Shown here: in pieces, positions 33,874 to 41,890 of the stretch
Layout of the letters: each line of letters begins with the position of its first letter
Numbering within the stretch: position 1 is the stretch's first letter
Assembly (NCBI GenBank): GCA_900544365.1
Contig: UQVF01000001.1
Coordinates: 92,099 to 156,098 of the forward strand
Length of the DNA: 64,000 nucleotides
From: an uncultured Veillonella sp.
GTDB lineage: Bacteria > Bacillota > Negativicutes > Veillonellales > Veillonellaceae
Direction of reading: 5' to 3'
Made by a program: the position numbers and the translations under genes
Notes under the pieces: model-generated
Told to the model about the DNA's origin: nothing
What the model saw: the letters and a program-made list of their open reading frames with translations, nothing else
The model's database searches: none

Positions 33874-33930
33874 TTGCTATTTAAAAGGTTCTATGTAATA
33901 ATAGAGAAGTCAGGAATTGCCTGGCTTTTT
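33874..33930 (+). promoter_or_regulatory. Promoter immediately followed by a short terminator-like hairpin
   Basis: TTGCTA, 16 bases, TAATAA (33896-33901), then TCAGG...CCTGG and six Ts (33910-33930). Transcripts from here would meet a stop signal within about 20 bases. A second promoter candidate (TTGACA at 33941) lies after it and ahead of rpmG. Same design as ahead of the rRNA operon at 63732. Confidence 0.45.
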
Positions 33931-34028
33931 TAGATTGCATTTGACATAGACTTCCACTTGTGGTAGTCTATATTAGTATGTTTATGAAGTAATAGCCGTC
34001 TAGGCACTTTAAAGAGAGGTGTAAACTG

Positions 34029-34178
34029 ATGCGTAACGCAGTAACTATGGCTTGTACTGAATGCAAGCAACGTAACTATCAGACAAACAAAAACAAAAAA
34101 AATAACCCAGATCGTATTGAAATGAATAAATTCTGTAAATTCTGTGGTAAACACACGTTACACCGTGAAACAAAATAA
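34029..34178 (+). CDS. rpmG: 50S ribosomal protein L33
   Basis: A 49-residue protein with two C-x2-C pairs (C-T-E-C near 9-12 and C-K-F-C near 36-39), the zinc-binding form of L33. The sequence M-R-N-A-V-T-M-A-C-T-E-C and the ending H-R-E-T-K are typical. It opens the rpmG-secE-nusG-rplKAJL string, the standard Firmicutes order. AGAGAGGTG is the ribosome site. Under zinc limitation many bacteria swap this for a Cys-less paralogue, but none is seen here. Confidence 0.95.
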   Translation: MRNAVTMACTECKQRNYQTNKNKKNNPDRIEMNKFCKFCGKHTLHRETK

Positions 34179-34213
34179 TTTTTAATTATTTGTTGACGTG
34201 AGGATGTGATATC

Positions 34214-34438
34214 ATGGCAGGAACTAATTCAAAAGCTCAAGCACAACAAAATGGGAATGGTAAATTCGTTCGTGAAGTGCGATCTGAGCTCAAGAAAGTA
34301 GTCTGGCCTACAAAAAAAGAGCTTGTGAACTATACGATTGCCGTATTTGTAGCAGTTATTTTAATTTCTGCTATTATTGGTATCGTTGACACAGTGTTTG
34401 CAGAACTTTTTAAATTGTTAAAGAGTGCTGTAAGGTAG
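34214..34438 (+). CDS. secE: Preprotein translocase subunit SecE
   Basis: A 74-residue single-span membrane protein. A basic N-terminal amphipathic part contains V-R-S-E-L-K-K-V-V-W-P-T-K-K-E-L, the SecE signature, followed by one hydrophobic segment V-A-V-I-L-I-S-A-I-I-G-I. It clamps SecY in the Sec translocon. It lies between rpmG (35 bases) and nusG (12 bases), as in most Firmicutes. Confidence 0.95.
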   Translation: MAGTNSKAQAQQNGNGKFVREVRSELKKVVWPTKKELVNYTIAVFVAVILISAIIGIVDTVFAELFKLLKSAVR

Positions 34439-34450
34439 GAGGCCTTTTTG

Positions 34451-34987
34451 ATGGGAACAGATAAAAAGTGGTATGTCTTACATACTTACTCAGGCTACGA
34501 AAACAAAGTAAAAACCACTTTGGAGTTGAAAGTTCAAGCTATGGGGATGGAAGATGTGATTTCACGCATCTTGATTCCTATGGAAGATGAAATCGATGAA
34601 AAAGATGGCGTAAAAAAAGTAGTAAAACGCAAAGTCTTTCCAGGCTATGTGCTGGTAGAAATGGAAGTGAATGACGAATCTTGGTACGTGGTGCGTAATA
34701 CACCAGGGGTTACAGGGTTTGTTGGTTCTGTAACAAAACCAGTGCCACTATCTGATTCTGAAGTAGCCTATATCTTGAAATCTCAAGGTTTAGATCAAGA
34801 ACCAGTACAAACTCTTGATGTTGAAGTAGGAGAAACTGTCCGAATTACATCTGGTGCCTTTGAAGATAGAACAGGCGTTATTACTGAAATCAATCACGAC
34901 CATGCAAAACTACGTTTAAATGTAGAAATGTTTAATCGTGAAACTCCAGTAGAGGTAGAATATTCTCAAGTTGAGAAGATTCTTTAA
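34451..34987 (+). CDS. nusG: Transcription termination/antitermination protein NusG
   Basis: A 178-residue protein. The N-terminal NGN domain includes W-Y-V-L-H-T-Y-S-G-Y-E near residue 7 and P-G-Y-V-L-V-E-M near 63. A KOW motif (V-R-I-T-S-G-A-F-E-D-R-T-G near 128-140) occupies the C-terminus. It binds RNA polymerase and links it to ribosomes, Rho or rRNA antitermination factors. ATG 34451 is chosen over a TTG one codon earlier because AGGAGG stands 8 bases before it. Confidence 0.95.
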   Translation: MGTDKKWYVLHTYSGYENKVKTTLELKVQAMGMEDVISRILIPMEDEIDEKDGVKKVVKRKVFPGYVLVEMEVNDESWYVVRNTPGVTGFVGSVTKPVPLSDSEVAYILKSQGLDQEPVQTLDVEVGETVRITSGAFEDRTGVITEINHDHAKLRLNVEMFNRETPVEVEYSQVEKIL

Positions 34988-35032
34988 TATATTATATAAC
35001 TCTAACCTTTTTAGGCGGCCGGGAGGTTGCCA

Positions 35033-35065
35033 GTGGGAGGGGCAATTTCGCTCCGTTACCACCAC
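35033..35065 (+). promoter_or_regulatory. Possible L1 operator ahead of rplK
   Basis: GTGGGAGGGGC...GCTCCGTTACCACCAC forms an asymmetric stem-loop. A very similar string recurs before rplA at 35547. L1 autoregulates the L11 operon by binding such mRNA mimics of its 23S site (established); the identity of these two copies is inference. Confidence 0.5.
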
Positions 35066-35092
35066 ATTTTGACGCAAGGAGGTGTAATCACC

Positions 35093-35518
35093 ATGGCTAA
35101 AAAAGTTAGTAAAGTTGTGAAATTACAGTGCGAGGCTGGTAAAGCGAGTCCAGCGCCACCGATTGGTCCAGCTTTGGGTCAAGCAGGTGTTAACATCATG
35201 GGATTCGTTAAAGAATTTAACGAAAGAACAGCACAACAAGCTGGTCTTATCATCCCAGTTGTTATTACTGTATACGAAGATAGAAGCTTCACTTTCATCA
35301 CAAAAACTCCACCAGCTGCAGTTTTATTGAAAAAAGCAGCAGGTATCCCAAAAGGATCTGGAGTACCTAACCGTGATAAAGTAGCTAAAGTTGGTCGCGA
35401 TAAAGTTCGTGAAATTGCCGAACTTAAAATGCCTGACCTAAATGCTAACACTGTTGAGCAAGCTATGCGTATGGTAGAAGGTACTGCACGCAGCATGGGC
35501 ATTGAAATCGTTGATTAA
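35093..35518 (+). CDS. rplK: 50S ribosomal protein L11
   Basis: A 141-residue protein, exactly the family length when read from ATG 35093 (AAGGAGGTG is 8 bases ahead); a GTG 66 bases upstream would add a non-conserved tail that overlaps the leader stem. P-A-P-P-I-G-P-A-L-G-Q-A-G-V-N-I near 20-35 and the C-terminal RNA-binding G-T-A-R-S-M-G are clear. Forms the GTPase-associated centre with L10/L12. Confidence 0.96.
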   Translation: MAKKVSKVVKLQCEAGKASPAPPIGPALGQAGVNIMGFVKEFNERTAQQAGLIIPVVITVYEDRSFTFITKTPPAAVLLKKAAGIPKGSGVPNRDKVAKVGRDKVREIAELKMPDLNANTVEQAMRMVEGTARSMGIEIVD

Positions 35519-35546
35519 TTAGCGTACGGTATGTGACTCACATATC

Positions 35547-35573
35547 GGTGGGAGGGACATCCCGTTACACCAC
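35547..35573 (+). promoter_or_regulatory. Possible second L1 operator ahead of rplA
   Basis: GGTGGGAGGGACATCCCGTT then ACACCAC, close to the motif at 35033. It follows a GTATGTGA/TCACATA stem-loop and precedes the AAGGAGG of rplA. Confidence 0.45.
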
Positions 35574-35589
35574 ATAAGGAGGAATAAAA

Positions 35590-36300
35590 ATGGCAAAAGT
35601 AGGTAAGAAATATGCTGAAGCAGTAAAACTTATCGAAGCAGATAAATTCTACGAACCAGTAGAAGGTATTGAATTAGTTAAGAAAACTGCCACTGCAAAA
35701 TTTGACGAAACAATTGAAATCGCTTTCAATTTGAACGTCGATCCTAAATACGCTGATCAACAAGTTCGTGGTGCCGTTGTATTACCACATGGTACAGGTA
35801 AAACTCAACGCGTACTCGTATTTGCGAAAGGCGACAAAATTAAAGAAGCTGAGGATGCTGGCGCAGATATCGTTGGTTCCGAAGAATTAGTAGCAAAAGT
35901 ACAAGGTGGTTTCAGCGACTTTGACGTTGTTGTAGCTACTCCTGACATGATGGGCCAAGTTGGTCGTTTAGGTAAAGTTTTAGGTCCTAAAGGCTTAATG
36001 CCAAACCCTAAAGTTGGTACTGTAACACCTGATGTAGCTCGTGCTGTTAGCGAAATTAAAGCAGGTAAAATCGAATACCGTACAGATAAAGCTGGTATCA
36101 TTGCTTGTCCTATCGGTAAAGCATCTTTCGAAGATGCGAAATTACTTGACAATTTCCGTACAATCGTTGATACTATTGTTAAAGCTAAACCTGCAGCAGC
36201 TAAAGGTCAATACATTAAAACTGTGACACTTAGCTCCACTATGGGTCCTGGCGTTCCTATGAACGTGTTTAAATTAACAAGCACTAACAAGGAACAATAA
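35590..36300 (+). CDS. rplA: 50S ribosomal protein L1
   Basis: A 236-residue L1 with the two-domain signature: F-N-L-N-V-D-P-K-Y-A-D-Q-Q-V-R-G near 45-60, L-G-P-K-G-L-M-P-N-P-K-V-G-T near 128-141 and a C-terminal S-S-T-M-G-P-G. Binds 23S rRNA at the L1 stalk and represses its own operon. Codon choice is that of a highly expressed gene. Confidence 0.97.
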   Translation: MAKVGKKYAEAVKLIEADKFYEPVEGIELVKKTATAKFDETIEIAFNLNVDPKYADQQVRGAVVLPHGTGKTQRVLVFAKGDKIKEAEDAGADIVGSEELVAKVQGGFSDFDVVVATPDMMGQVGRLGKVLGPKGLMPNPKVGTVTPDVARAVSEIKAGKIEYRTDKAGIIACPIGKASFEDAKLLDNFRTIVDTIVKAKPAAAKGQYIKTVTLSSTMGPGVPMNVFKLTSTNKEQ

Positions 36301-36304
36301 TTAT

Positions 36305-36398
36305 ATATGTTCTCTTAGCTGTAGACGGCTGGCATCACACGATTTAATGAGGAAACTCGCCCGCTGAGGCTGAATCCAATCTATTATGGAATGGTTCT
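36305..36398 (+). ncRNA. L10 leader (rplJL mRNA autoregulatory structure)
   Basis: The 180-base rplA-rplJ gap contains the elements of the bacterial L10 leader: AGACGGCTGGCATCA, AATGAGGAAACTCGCCCGCTGAGGC, and then a terminator at 36399-36430. The L10-L12 complex binds this fold, which is similar to its rRNA site, and represses rplJ/rplL. Confidence 0.7.
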
Positions 36399-36430
36399 CG
36401 ACCTCAACGTCTTCGTTGAGGTCGTTTTTA
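36399..36430 (+). terminator. Intrinsic terminator/attenuator inside the L10 leader
   Basis: CGACCTCAACG / CGTTGAGGTCG perfect 11-bp stem with a 4-base loop, then TTTTTA, 51 bases before rplJ. Transcription must read through it to reach rplJL, so it is an attenuator rather than an operon end. Confidence 0.75.
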
Positions 36431-36481
36431 CGCTAAGATAGTACATAGAAAATCACCAAAAATCTACAAGGAGGTATTCTA

Positions 36482-36985
36482 ATGGCTGTCACTCAACAAA
36501 AACAAGCAGTTGTAGCTCAAATGAAAGAAACTCTTTCTGAAGCGAAAGGTGCTGTATTAGTTGGTTATAGCGGTTTGACTGTTGCTCAAGTAACAGATCT
36601 TCGTCGTAAATTCTTGGCTGAAGGTGTTGAATACAAAGTAATTAAAAACACTTTGACTCGCATCGCTGCTAACGAATTAGGATACGAAGGTTTCTCTGAG
36701 CATTTAGAAGGTCCTACTGCATTAGCAACTTCTAGCACAGATGCTGTAGCTCCAGCTCGTATTCTTGAAAACTTCATTAAAGACACTAAAACTGATGCTT
36801 TAACTATTAAAGCAGGTATTGTGGAAGGTGAAGTTCTTGACGCTGCAAAAGTACAAGAAATTGCAAACTTGCCGAACCGCGAAGGTATGCTTTCCATGCT
36901 TCTTTCCGTGCTTCAAGCTCCAGTTCGCAATGTAGCGTACGCAGTAAAAGCTGTTGCGGAAGCAAAAGACGAAACTGTTGCATAA
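36482..36985 (+). CDS. rplJ: 50S ribosomal protein L10
   Basis: A 167-residue L10: V-L-V-G-Y-S-G-L-T-V-A-Q near 22-33, K-V-I-K-N-T-L-T-R near 53, E-G-P-T-A-L near 76, and a C-terminal helix for L12 dimers. AAGGAGG precedes it. Its translation is expected to be controlled by the upstream leader. Confidence 0.96.
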   Translation: MAVTQQKQAVVAQMKETLSEAKGAVLVGYSGLTVAQVTDLRRKFLAEGVEYKVIKNTLTRIAANELGYEGFSEHLEGPTALATSSTDAVAPARILENFIKDTKTDALTIKAGIVEGEVLDAAKVQEIANLPNREGMLSMLLSVLQAPVRNVAYAVKAVAEAKDETVA

Positions 36986-37037
36986 TAGCAACACAATTAA
37001 CTAAGATAACATATATCAAAAATGGAGGATATCAATC

Positions 37038-37409
37038 ATGGCATTGAACATCGAAAACATCGTTGCTGAATTAGAAACTGCAACTATTTTAGAACTTAAT
37101 GATCTTGTAAAAGCAATCGAAGATAAATTCGGCGTAACTGCTGCTGCTCCTGTAGCTGTAGCTGCTGCTGGTGCTGCTGCTGGTGGCGCTGAAGCTAAAT
37201 CCGAATTCGACGTAATTCTTAAAGACGCTGGTGCTTCCAAAATCAACGTAATCAAAGTTGTACGTGAAGCTACTGGTTTAGGCTTAAAAGAAGCTAAAGC
37301 TATTGTTGACGGCGCTCCTGCTGCTGTTAAAGAAGGCGTAGCTGCTGCTGACGCTGAAGCTTTAAAAGCTAAATTAGAAGAAGCTGGCGCTGTAATCGAA
37401 TTGAAATAA
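37038..37409 (+). CDS. rplL: 50S ribosomal protein L7/L12
   Basis: A 123-residue acidic protein with an N-terminal dimerisation part, an A/G-rich hinge near 38-52, and the C-terminal factor-binding domain with K-I-N-V-I-K-V-V-R-E and G-L-G-L-K-E-A-K-A-I-V-D. It ends in a strong terminator. rpoB, which follows rplL in most bacteria, is not here; the next gene is yaaA. Confidence 0.97.
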   Translation: MALNIENIVAELETATILELNDLVKAIEDKFGVTAAAPVAVAAAGAAAGGAEAKSEFDVILKDAGASKINVIKVVREATGLGLKEAKAIVDGAPAAVKEGVAAADAEALKAKLEEAGAVIELK

Positions 37410-37425
37410 TTCAATTGCTAGTCAG

Positions 37426-37459
37426 AAACCCCTTGGACATTCGTGTTCGAGGGGTTTTC
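37426..37459 (+). terminator. Terminator of the rpmG-rplL operon
   Basis: AAACCCCT / AGGGGTTTT stem with GAC/GTTC inside, right after rplL. Confidence 0.8.
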
Positions 37460-37732
37460 TATGTTTAGTATAGAAGTTATATAAGAGGTTATTTGATATT
37501 AATATATTATTGGAATTGCTATGAATAGGATGGGAATCTAGAATGCATTATGTATATTGTTAAAATTAATATGTATAATGGAGTCTATATCCATAGTATT
37601 CGATATATGGTATACTAGACAGGTCTATTAAAAGGTTGTAAATACAAATTAAGAACATATCCTATATTATGATGTACATGTATTTAGTGTATAGCTATAT
37701 GACAGGTAAACGGATAAGAAATAGAGGAAGTT

Positions 37733-38449
37733 ATGAAATTAATTATATCCCCTAGTAAAACAAAAGATATAAAAGGCACACCAAGTGCACCTCAGTTTGC
37801 ACCACCTATGACGGAGCAAATCGTGAAACATATGCAAGGTATGTCAAAAGAAGCTCTGGGAAAGGCTTTAAAAATAAAAGATACAGTTTTAGATGAAGTA
37901 TATGCTTTTTATCAAAATTATGATAACAAGTTAGAAGGGATGGCAGCACTTAGCTATGATGGGTTGTCATTTAAAAATCTTGACTACGAGGGACTTTCAG
38001 AAGCTGGAAAAGTATTTGCGAATGCTCATGTGTGGATAGGCTCTGCTTTATATGGCTTAGTAGCCCCTAATGGTGGTATCAAAGGGTATCGTTTAGATTT
38101 AATCGATCCAGTATTGAAAGCAGAAAAAACGAATCTCTATGCTTGGTGGCAACCCCTTGTCGATGCAACAGTGGCTGGTGAAGACTGGATTCTGAATTTG
38201 GCATCTAAGGAATATTCCAAATGGATCAATCATCCAAAGATGGTGACGATAGAATTTTTAGAACAGCGCAACGGTGTGTGGAAGCAGCTGAGTACATCGT
38301 CAAAACAAATGCGTGGTTCACTGGCGCATTATATTTGTGAACACCAAATTACGGAACTTTCACAGTTGCCGAAGGAATTAAAAGGATTTGTGCTAGATCC
38401 GTTGCCTGAAACGATACATGATTCATATACCCTTGCCTATCGTAAATAA
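37733..38449 (+). CDS. yaaA: YaaA-family peroxide-stress protein
   Basis: A 238-residue protein of the YaaA/UPF0246 family: M-K-L-I-I-S-P-S-K-T-K start, A-L-Y-G-L-V-A-P near 105 and Y-R-L-D-L near 122. In E. coli the homologue lowers free iron and limits peroxide damage to DNA; it also binds DNA. Transcribed alone from a promoter in the 37.6 kb area (TATACT at about 37609). The 320-base gap before it holds only the rplL terminator and AT-rich sequence. Confidence 0.88.
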   Translation: MKLIISPSKTKDIKGTPSAPQFAPPMTEQIVKHMQGMSKEALGKALKIKDTVLDEVYAFYQNYDNKLEGMAALSYDGLSFKNLDYEGLSEAGKVFANAHVWIGSALYGLVAPNGGIKGYRLDLIDPVLKAEKTNLYAWWQPLVDATVAGEDWILNLASKEYSKWINHPKMVTIEFLEQRNGVWKQLSTSSKQMRGSLAHYICEHQITELSQLPKELKGFVLDPLPETIHDSYTLAYRK

Positions 38450-38593
38450 ATATAGAAGCATATGGACTAGTACCGATGTGTGATATGTAGTGGTTGGAAA
38501 ATACTAATGCATAACACATCAAAGGGGAGTATAACCCCAGAGTTTATAAGAAAGTAAAGAAAACCCTATCAAAAGGGACGCAACAGAGGGAAT

Positions 38594-39706
38594 ATGACAG
38601 TAGACAGTATTTTACAAAAGGACCTTGTCGGTGACGATTGGTTAACAGAAGAAGAATTGCGATTTCTAATGGACATAACCGATGAGGATTTATTACAAAA
38701 AATATATAAAAAAGCATATGAAGTGAAAGCTGCTTACGTAGATAAAGTAGCTTATTATCGCGGATTAATAGAGTTTTCAAATCGTTGTATTAAAAACTGC
38801 TTATATTGTGGCATACGTCATGAAAACAATAAAACAGAACGATTCGATATGTCTCGTGATGATGTATTGAAAATGGCAAAATGGGCCTATGACCATGAAT
38901 ATGGCTCTTTGACCTTGCAATCTGGAGAACGTACAGATGATGCCTTTGTAGAGTATGTGGTGGAACTTATCCGAGATATAAAAAAGTTAAGCAATCATGA
39001 GCTAGGTATCACCATGTGTGTAGGGGAGCAGTCGGAAGAAGCCTATAGACAGATGCGCGAGGCAGGTGCGGACCGCTATCTTCTTCGCATTGAAACAACG
39101 AATAAGGACTTGTTTGAGATGATTCATCCTAAGGATGCGTTGCACTCCTTTGAGACTCGTGTGAATTGCTTACAATCCTTGCGTAAGGTAGGATTCCAAG
39201 TAGGTACAGGTGTTATGATAGGTTTACCAGGGCAAACCTTAGATGACTTGGTGAATGATATTCTATTCTATCGTGATATGGATATTGATATGATCGGTAT
39301 GGGACCGTATGTGGTACATCATGATACACCATTAGGACAGCGTGCGTTAGAATTAGGTATTGATTCGCAAGAGGGCAAATTGGAACGAGTACAGTTAGGC
39401 TTAAAAATGATAGCTTTAACACGTTTATTCTTGAAAGATGTTAATATTGCTGCTACTACAGCGTTACAAGCTTTAGACAAATTAGGTCGTGAAAAAGGTT
39501 TGGCAGCGGGAGCCAATATCTTGATGCCAATCATTACTGTGCCAGAACATCGTGCGAAATATTTGTTGTACGATAATAAGCCTTGCGTCGATGATAATGC
39601 AGACCAATGTAAAGAGTGTTTAACTCGTCGAGTTATGTCTATTGGTGATCGTGTAGGCTGGAAACAACAAGGTAATTCACAACATTACAAAAAACGGATT
39701 CGATAA
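38594..39706 (+). CDS. hydE: [FeFe]-hydrogenase maturation radical SAM protein HydE
   Basis: A 370-residue radical SAM enzyme. E-F-S-N-R-C-I-K-N-C-L-Y-C-G-I-R carries the C-x3-C-x2-C cluster near residues 65-72. S-G-E-R-T-D-D near 115 and R-I-E-T-T-N near 161 follow, as in HydE (biotin synthase-like). HydE helps build the dithiomethylamine-containing H-cluster with HydF and HydG. Neither partner nor the hydrogenase is in the window. PylB is a close relative, but no pyrrolysine genes are seen. Carbonic anhydrase follows after 18 bases, possibly in the same mRNA. Confidence 0.82.
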   Translation: MTVDSILQKDLVGDDWLTEEELRFLMDITDEDLLQKIYKKAYEVKAAYVDKVAYYRGLIEFSNRCIKNCLYCGIRHENNKTERFDMSRDDVLKMAKWAYDHEYGSLTLQSGERTDDAFVEYVVELIRDIKKLSNHELGITMCVGEQSEEAYRQMREAGADRYLLRIETTNKDLFEMIHPKDALHSFETRVNCLQSLRKVGFQVGTGVMIGLPGQTLDDLVNDILFYRDMDIDMIGMGPYVVHHDTPLGQRALELGIDSQEGKLERVQLGLKMIALTRLFLKDVNIAATTALQALDKLGREKGLAAGANILMPIITVPEHRAKYLLYDNKPCVDDNADQCKECLTRRVMSIGDRVGWKQQGNSQHYKKRIR

Positions 39707-39724
39707 TTTCATGTGAGGTGAATG

Positions 39725-40291
39725 ATGAATTTATTAAATGAAATATTACGACATAATCGAGAATTTTTGGATAGTACCAGCCAAGAACATGGAGATGAAC
39801 CTCCAACAGTGAGCAAAGTGCCAACCCGTGAAATTGCAATATTAACTTGTATGGATACGCGCTTGGTAAACTTTATGGAACAAGCTCTTGGCATTGAACG
39901 AGGTCATGCAAAAGTGATCAAATCAGCGGGCAACTCCATTTCAGGTATGTTTGACAGCGTGGTACGTAGTTTGCTTGTGTGTATTTACGAGTTAGGCGTA
40001 TCTGAAATTTTTGTTATCGGGCACTACGAATGTGGCATGGCGAAAACGACTTCTGAAAGTTTAACAAAAGCTATGCTATCTCGTGGGGTATCTCCAGATG
40101 CTATTCAGATGGTTCGCCACGAGTTAGAACATTGGGCAGATGGATTTTCTCATCCAGTAGATAATGTGCAAGAAACTGTTAGCATGCTTCGTATGAATCC
40201 ATTGATTCCAAAGGATGTAGCCGTGCATGGGTTGATGATACATCCTAACTCTGGAGAAGTAGAAGTTGTAGAAGTTGGCTATGACTTATAA
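39725..40291 (+). CDS. Beta-class carbonic anhydrase
   Basis: A 188-residue enzyme with the zinc ligands in C-M-D-T-R (C, D, R triad) near 39-43 and G-H-Y-E-C-G-M near 99-105. It hydrates CO2 to bicarbonate, useful for carboxylating steps in fermentation. Two adjacent ATGs exist at 39722 and 39725; the second has the better distance from GAGGTG. Confidence 0.88.
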   Translation: MNLLNEILRHNREFLDSTSQEHGDEPPTVSKVPTREIAILTCMDTRLVNFMEQALGIERGHAKVIKSAGNSISGMFDSVVRSLLVCIYELGVSEIFVIGHYECGMAKTTSESLTKAMLSRGVSPDAIQMVRHELEHWADGFSHPVDNVQETVSMLRMNPLIPKDVAVHGLMIHPNSGEVEVVEVGYDL

Positions 40292-40298
40292 AAAGTAA

Positions 40299-40328
40299 TT
40301 GACAAATAGAATCTATCTATGGTATCCT
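40299..40328 (+). promoter_or_regulatory. Promoter of tRNA-Ser
   Basis: TTGACA (40299-40304), 18 bases, TGG-TATCCT, ending 13 bases before the tRNA. Confidence 0.6.
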
Positions 40329-40341
40329 TAAAAAGTACCAT

Positions 40342-40432
40342 GGAGGATTACTCAAGAGGCTGAAGAGGACGGTTTGCTAAATCGTTAGGTCGGGTTACCG
40401 GCGCTAGGGTTCGAATCCCTAATCCTCCGCCA
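40342..40432 (+). tRNA. tRNA-Ser (anticodon GCT)
   Basis: A 91-base long-variable-arm tRNA: acceptor GGAGGAT/ATCCTCC, anticodon loop TTTGCTAAA, variable arm TAGGTCGGGTTACCGGCGCT region, T-arm AGGGTTCGAATCCCT, and an encoded CCA at 40430-40432. Confidence 0.95.
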
Positions 40433-40437
40433 CAATT

Positions 40438-40476
40438 GAGAGTACATATGCTAAGCATATGTACTCTTTTGTTTTT
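40438..40476 (+). terminator. Terminator of tRNA-Ser
   Basis: GAGTACATATGC / GCATATGTACTC, a perfect 12-bp stem, then TTTTGTTTTTT. Confidence 0.85.
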
Positions 40477-40716
40477 TAGAAACTATAAATCGTCTAATAA
40501 ACGTCAAAGAATATATAGGAAAAGTAGGATTAGTGTCATTAAAATGCATTTAATAAAAACACTATAAAAAGTATTTATAAAAATTAGTTAAGGAGACAAT
40601 AACTATTTGTTATTTCACAAAACAAGCACAGTACTGTATACTACAAACATGCAAAGCGAGCACGCTTGAGGTTAATGTAGAGGAAGCGTGTTAACAGAAG
40701 GAAGGAAGTAACGACT

Positions 40717-40887
40717 ATGAGCTTATTACAAGCATGGATAGAGAATTTAAAAGAGCACCGTTTAGAGGCCTGTGAAGCAAGCCAATGTGCAGATCATAGT
40801 ATCAAAGGCTGGCCGCATCCTTGGACTTCTGAATTGCATGATGAAGAAGTTGTAGAAGTATTTGTAGCTGAATGCTGCAATCAATAA
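40717..40887 (+). CDS. Small cysteine-containing protein, unknown
   Basis: A 56-residue frame, M-S-L-L-Q-A-W-I-E-N-L-K..., with C19, C24 and a terminal C-C pair (E-C-C-N-Q), and W-P-H-P-W in the middle. It is acidic and soluble-looking. Support comes from GAAGGAAGG ahead of ATG 40717, a 5' stem-loop (GAGCACGCTT/AAGCGTGTT, about 40658-40692), a nearby promoter-like GTATACT, and a strong terminator 45 bases after the stop. The cysteines and histidines could bind metal. I do not recognise a family. Confidence 0.55.
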   Translation: MSLLQAWIENLKEHRLEACEASQCADHSIKGWPHPWTSELHDEEVVEVFVAECCNQ

Positions 40888-40932
40888 TTTGTGTACTTTT
40901 CCCTTTATATAGAGGACTCCAACAAGAAGCAC

Positions 40933-40968
40933 AAAAAACCACGGTGAAGGAAGACACCGTGGTTTTTT
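40933..40968. terminator. Bidirectional terminator between the small gene and yigZ
   Basis: AAAAAACCACGGTG / CACCGTGGTTTTTT, a perfect 14-bp stem that can serve the converging genes on either side. Confidence 0.85.
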
Positions 40969-41060
40969 GTTGCTGTCATAAAGACTGTATAGTATATATA
41001 AGAATTGTATCAACCACATGAGTAGACTGATATAAATCCTGTACATATGGGATCAGTGCA

Positions 41061-41720
41061 CTACGCTTCGGATATATCAGTAGTATATGGAAGTTCTACC
41101 ATGCGAACCTCTTGTAATTCCCAATGGAGGTTACCACCGGTTAGATTTGTAAGCTCTGTTTCCAAAGAACTCACAGTGTCTGGATCTACATAAATTTCAA
41201 TAGATACAACATCTGTAAAAGATGCCGTATAATGGAGATTAAGGCTTTGTAATTGTCGCTCTATTGATCCGAAGTTAGAATAATCAATGGAGATGGTAAC
41301 TATTTGACGAGGAGTAATCAGTATCTTAGGTCCTTCATGGACAGCTTTGGCAACACTGTGAGAATAAGCTCGAATAAGACCACCTGCACCGAGTTTGATC
41401 CCTCCAAAGTAGCGAGTGACCACCACAGCTACATTTGTAATACCTGTCTTTTTTAATACTTCTAGCATAGGCTTACCAGCAGTGCCTGAGGGCTCACCGT
41501 TGTCGGAGGAACGTTGTTGTTCTTGACGAGGGCCAATAGCGTAGGCGGTGCAGTTGTGGGTGGCATCCCAAAACTCCTTTGAGATACGTTGGATGAAGGT
41601 TTGTGCTTCAGCCTCGTTACTAACGGGAGCGATAGTTGCAATAAACCGGGACTTTTCCGTGATATATTCAGTTCTAAATTCGTTGGCTATGGTGATATAA
41701 GAATGGGGAATGTCTGACAT
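41061..41720 (-). CDS. YigZ/IMPACT family protein
   Basis: A 219-residue protein: E-K-S-R-F-I-A-T-I-A-P near 21-31, A-T-H-N-C-T-A-Y near 55, the conserved D-N-G-E-P-S-G-T-A-G-K-P near 77-88 and T-R-Y-F-G-G-I-K-L-G-A-G-G-L-I-R near 110-125. A C-terminal ferredoxin-like DUF1949 part follows. Bacterial members are associated with translation or ribosomes, but the precise role is unsettled. ATG 41720 with CAGGAGT ahead is preferred to one 9 codons upstream. Confidence 0.88.
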   Translation of the reverse strand: MSDIPHSYITIANEFRTEYITEKSRFIATIAPVSNEAEAQTFIQRISKEFWDATHNCTAYAIGPRQEQQRSSDNGEPSGTAGKPMLEVLKKTGITNVAVVVTRYFGGIKLGAGGLIRAYSHSVAKAVHEGPKILITPRQIVTISIDYSNFGSIERQLQSLNLHYTASFTDVVSIEIYVDPDTVSSLETELTNLTGGNLHWELQEVRMVELPYTTDISEA

Positions 41721-41890
41721 AGGAACTCCTGTATAAAAACGATGCAAATTAGTTTATAATCTTTGTGTATCTATAGTATAACATAAGTTAGTAGTATGTG
41801 GTTATTTATGAGAAGACAGACTTTGACAATACCATCGGCCATAAATATGAAATCAATTATGCGTATACTATGAAATATATGGGAAATGTG

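Noticed and set aside
35027..35092. N-terminal extension of L11
   Set aside because: It overlaps the conserved leader stem-loop; the ATG at 35093 gives the standard 141 residues with a strong ribosome site.
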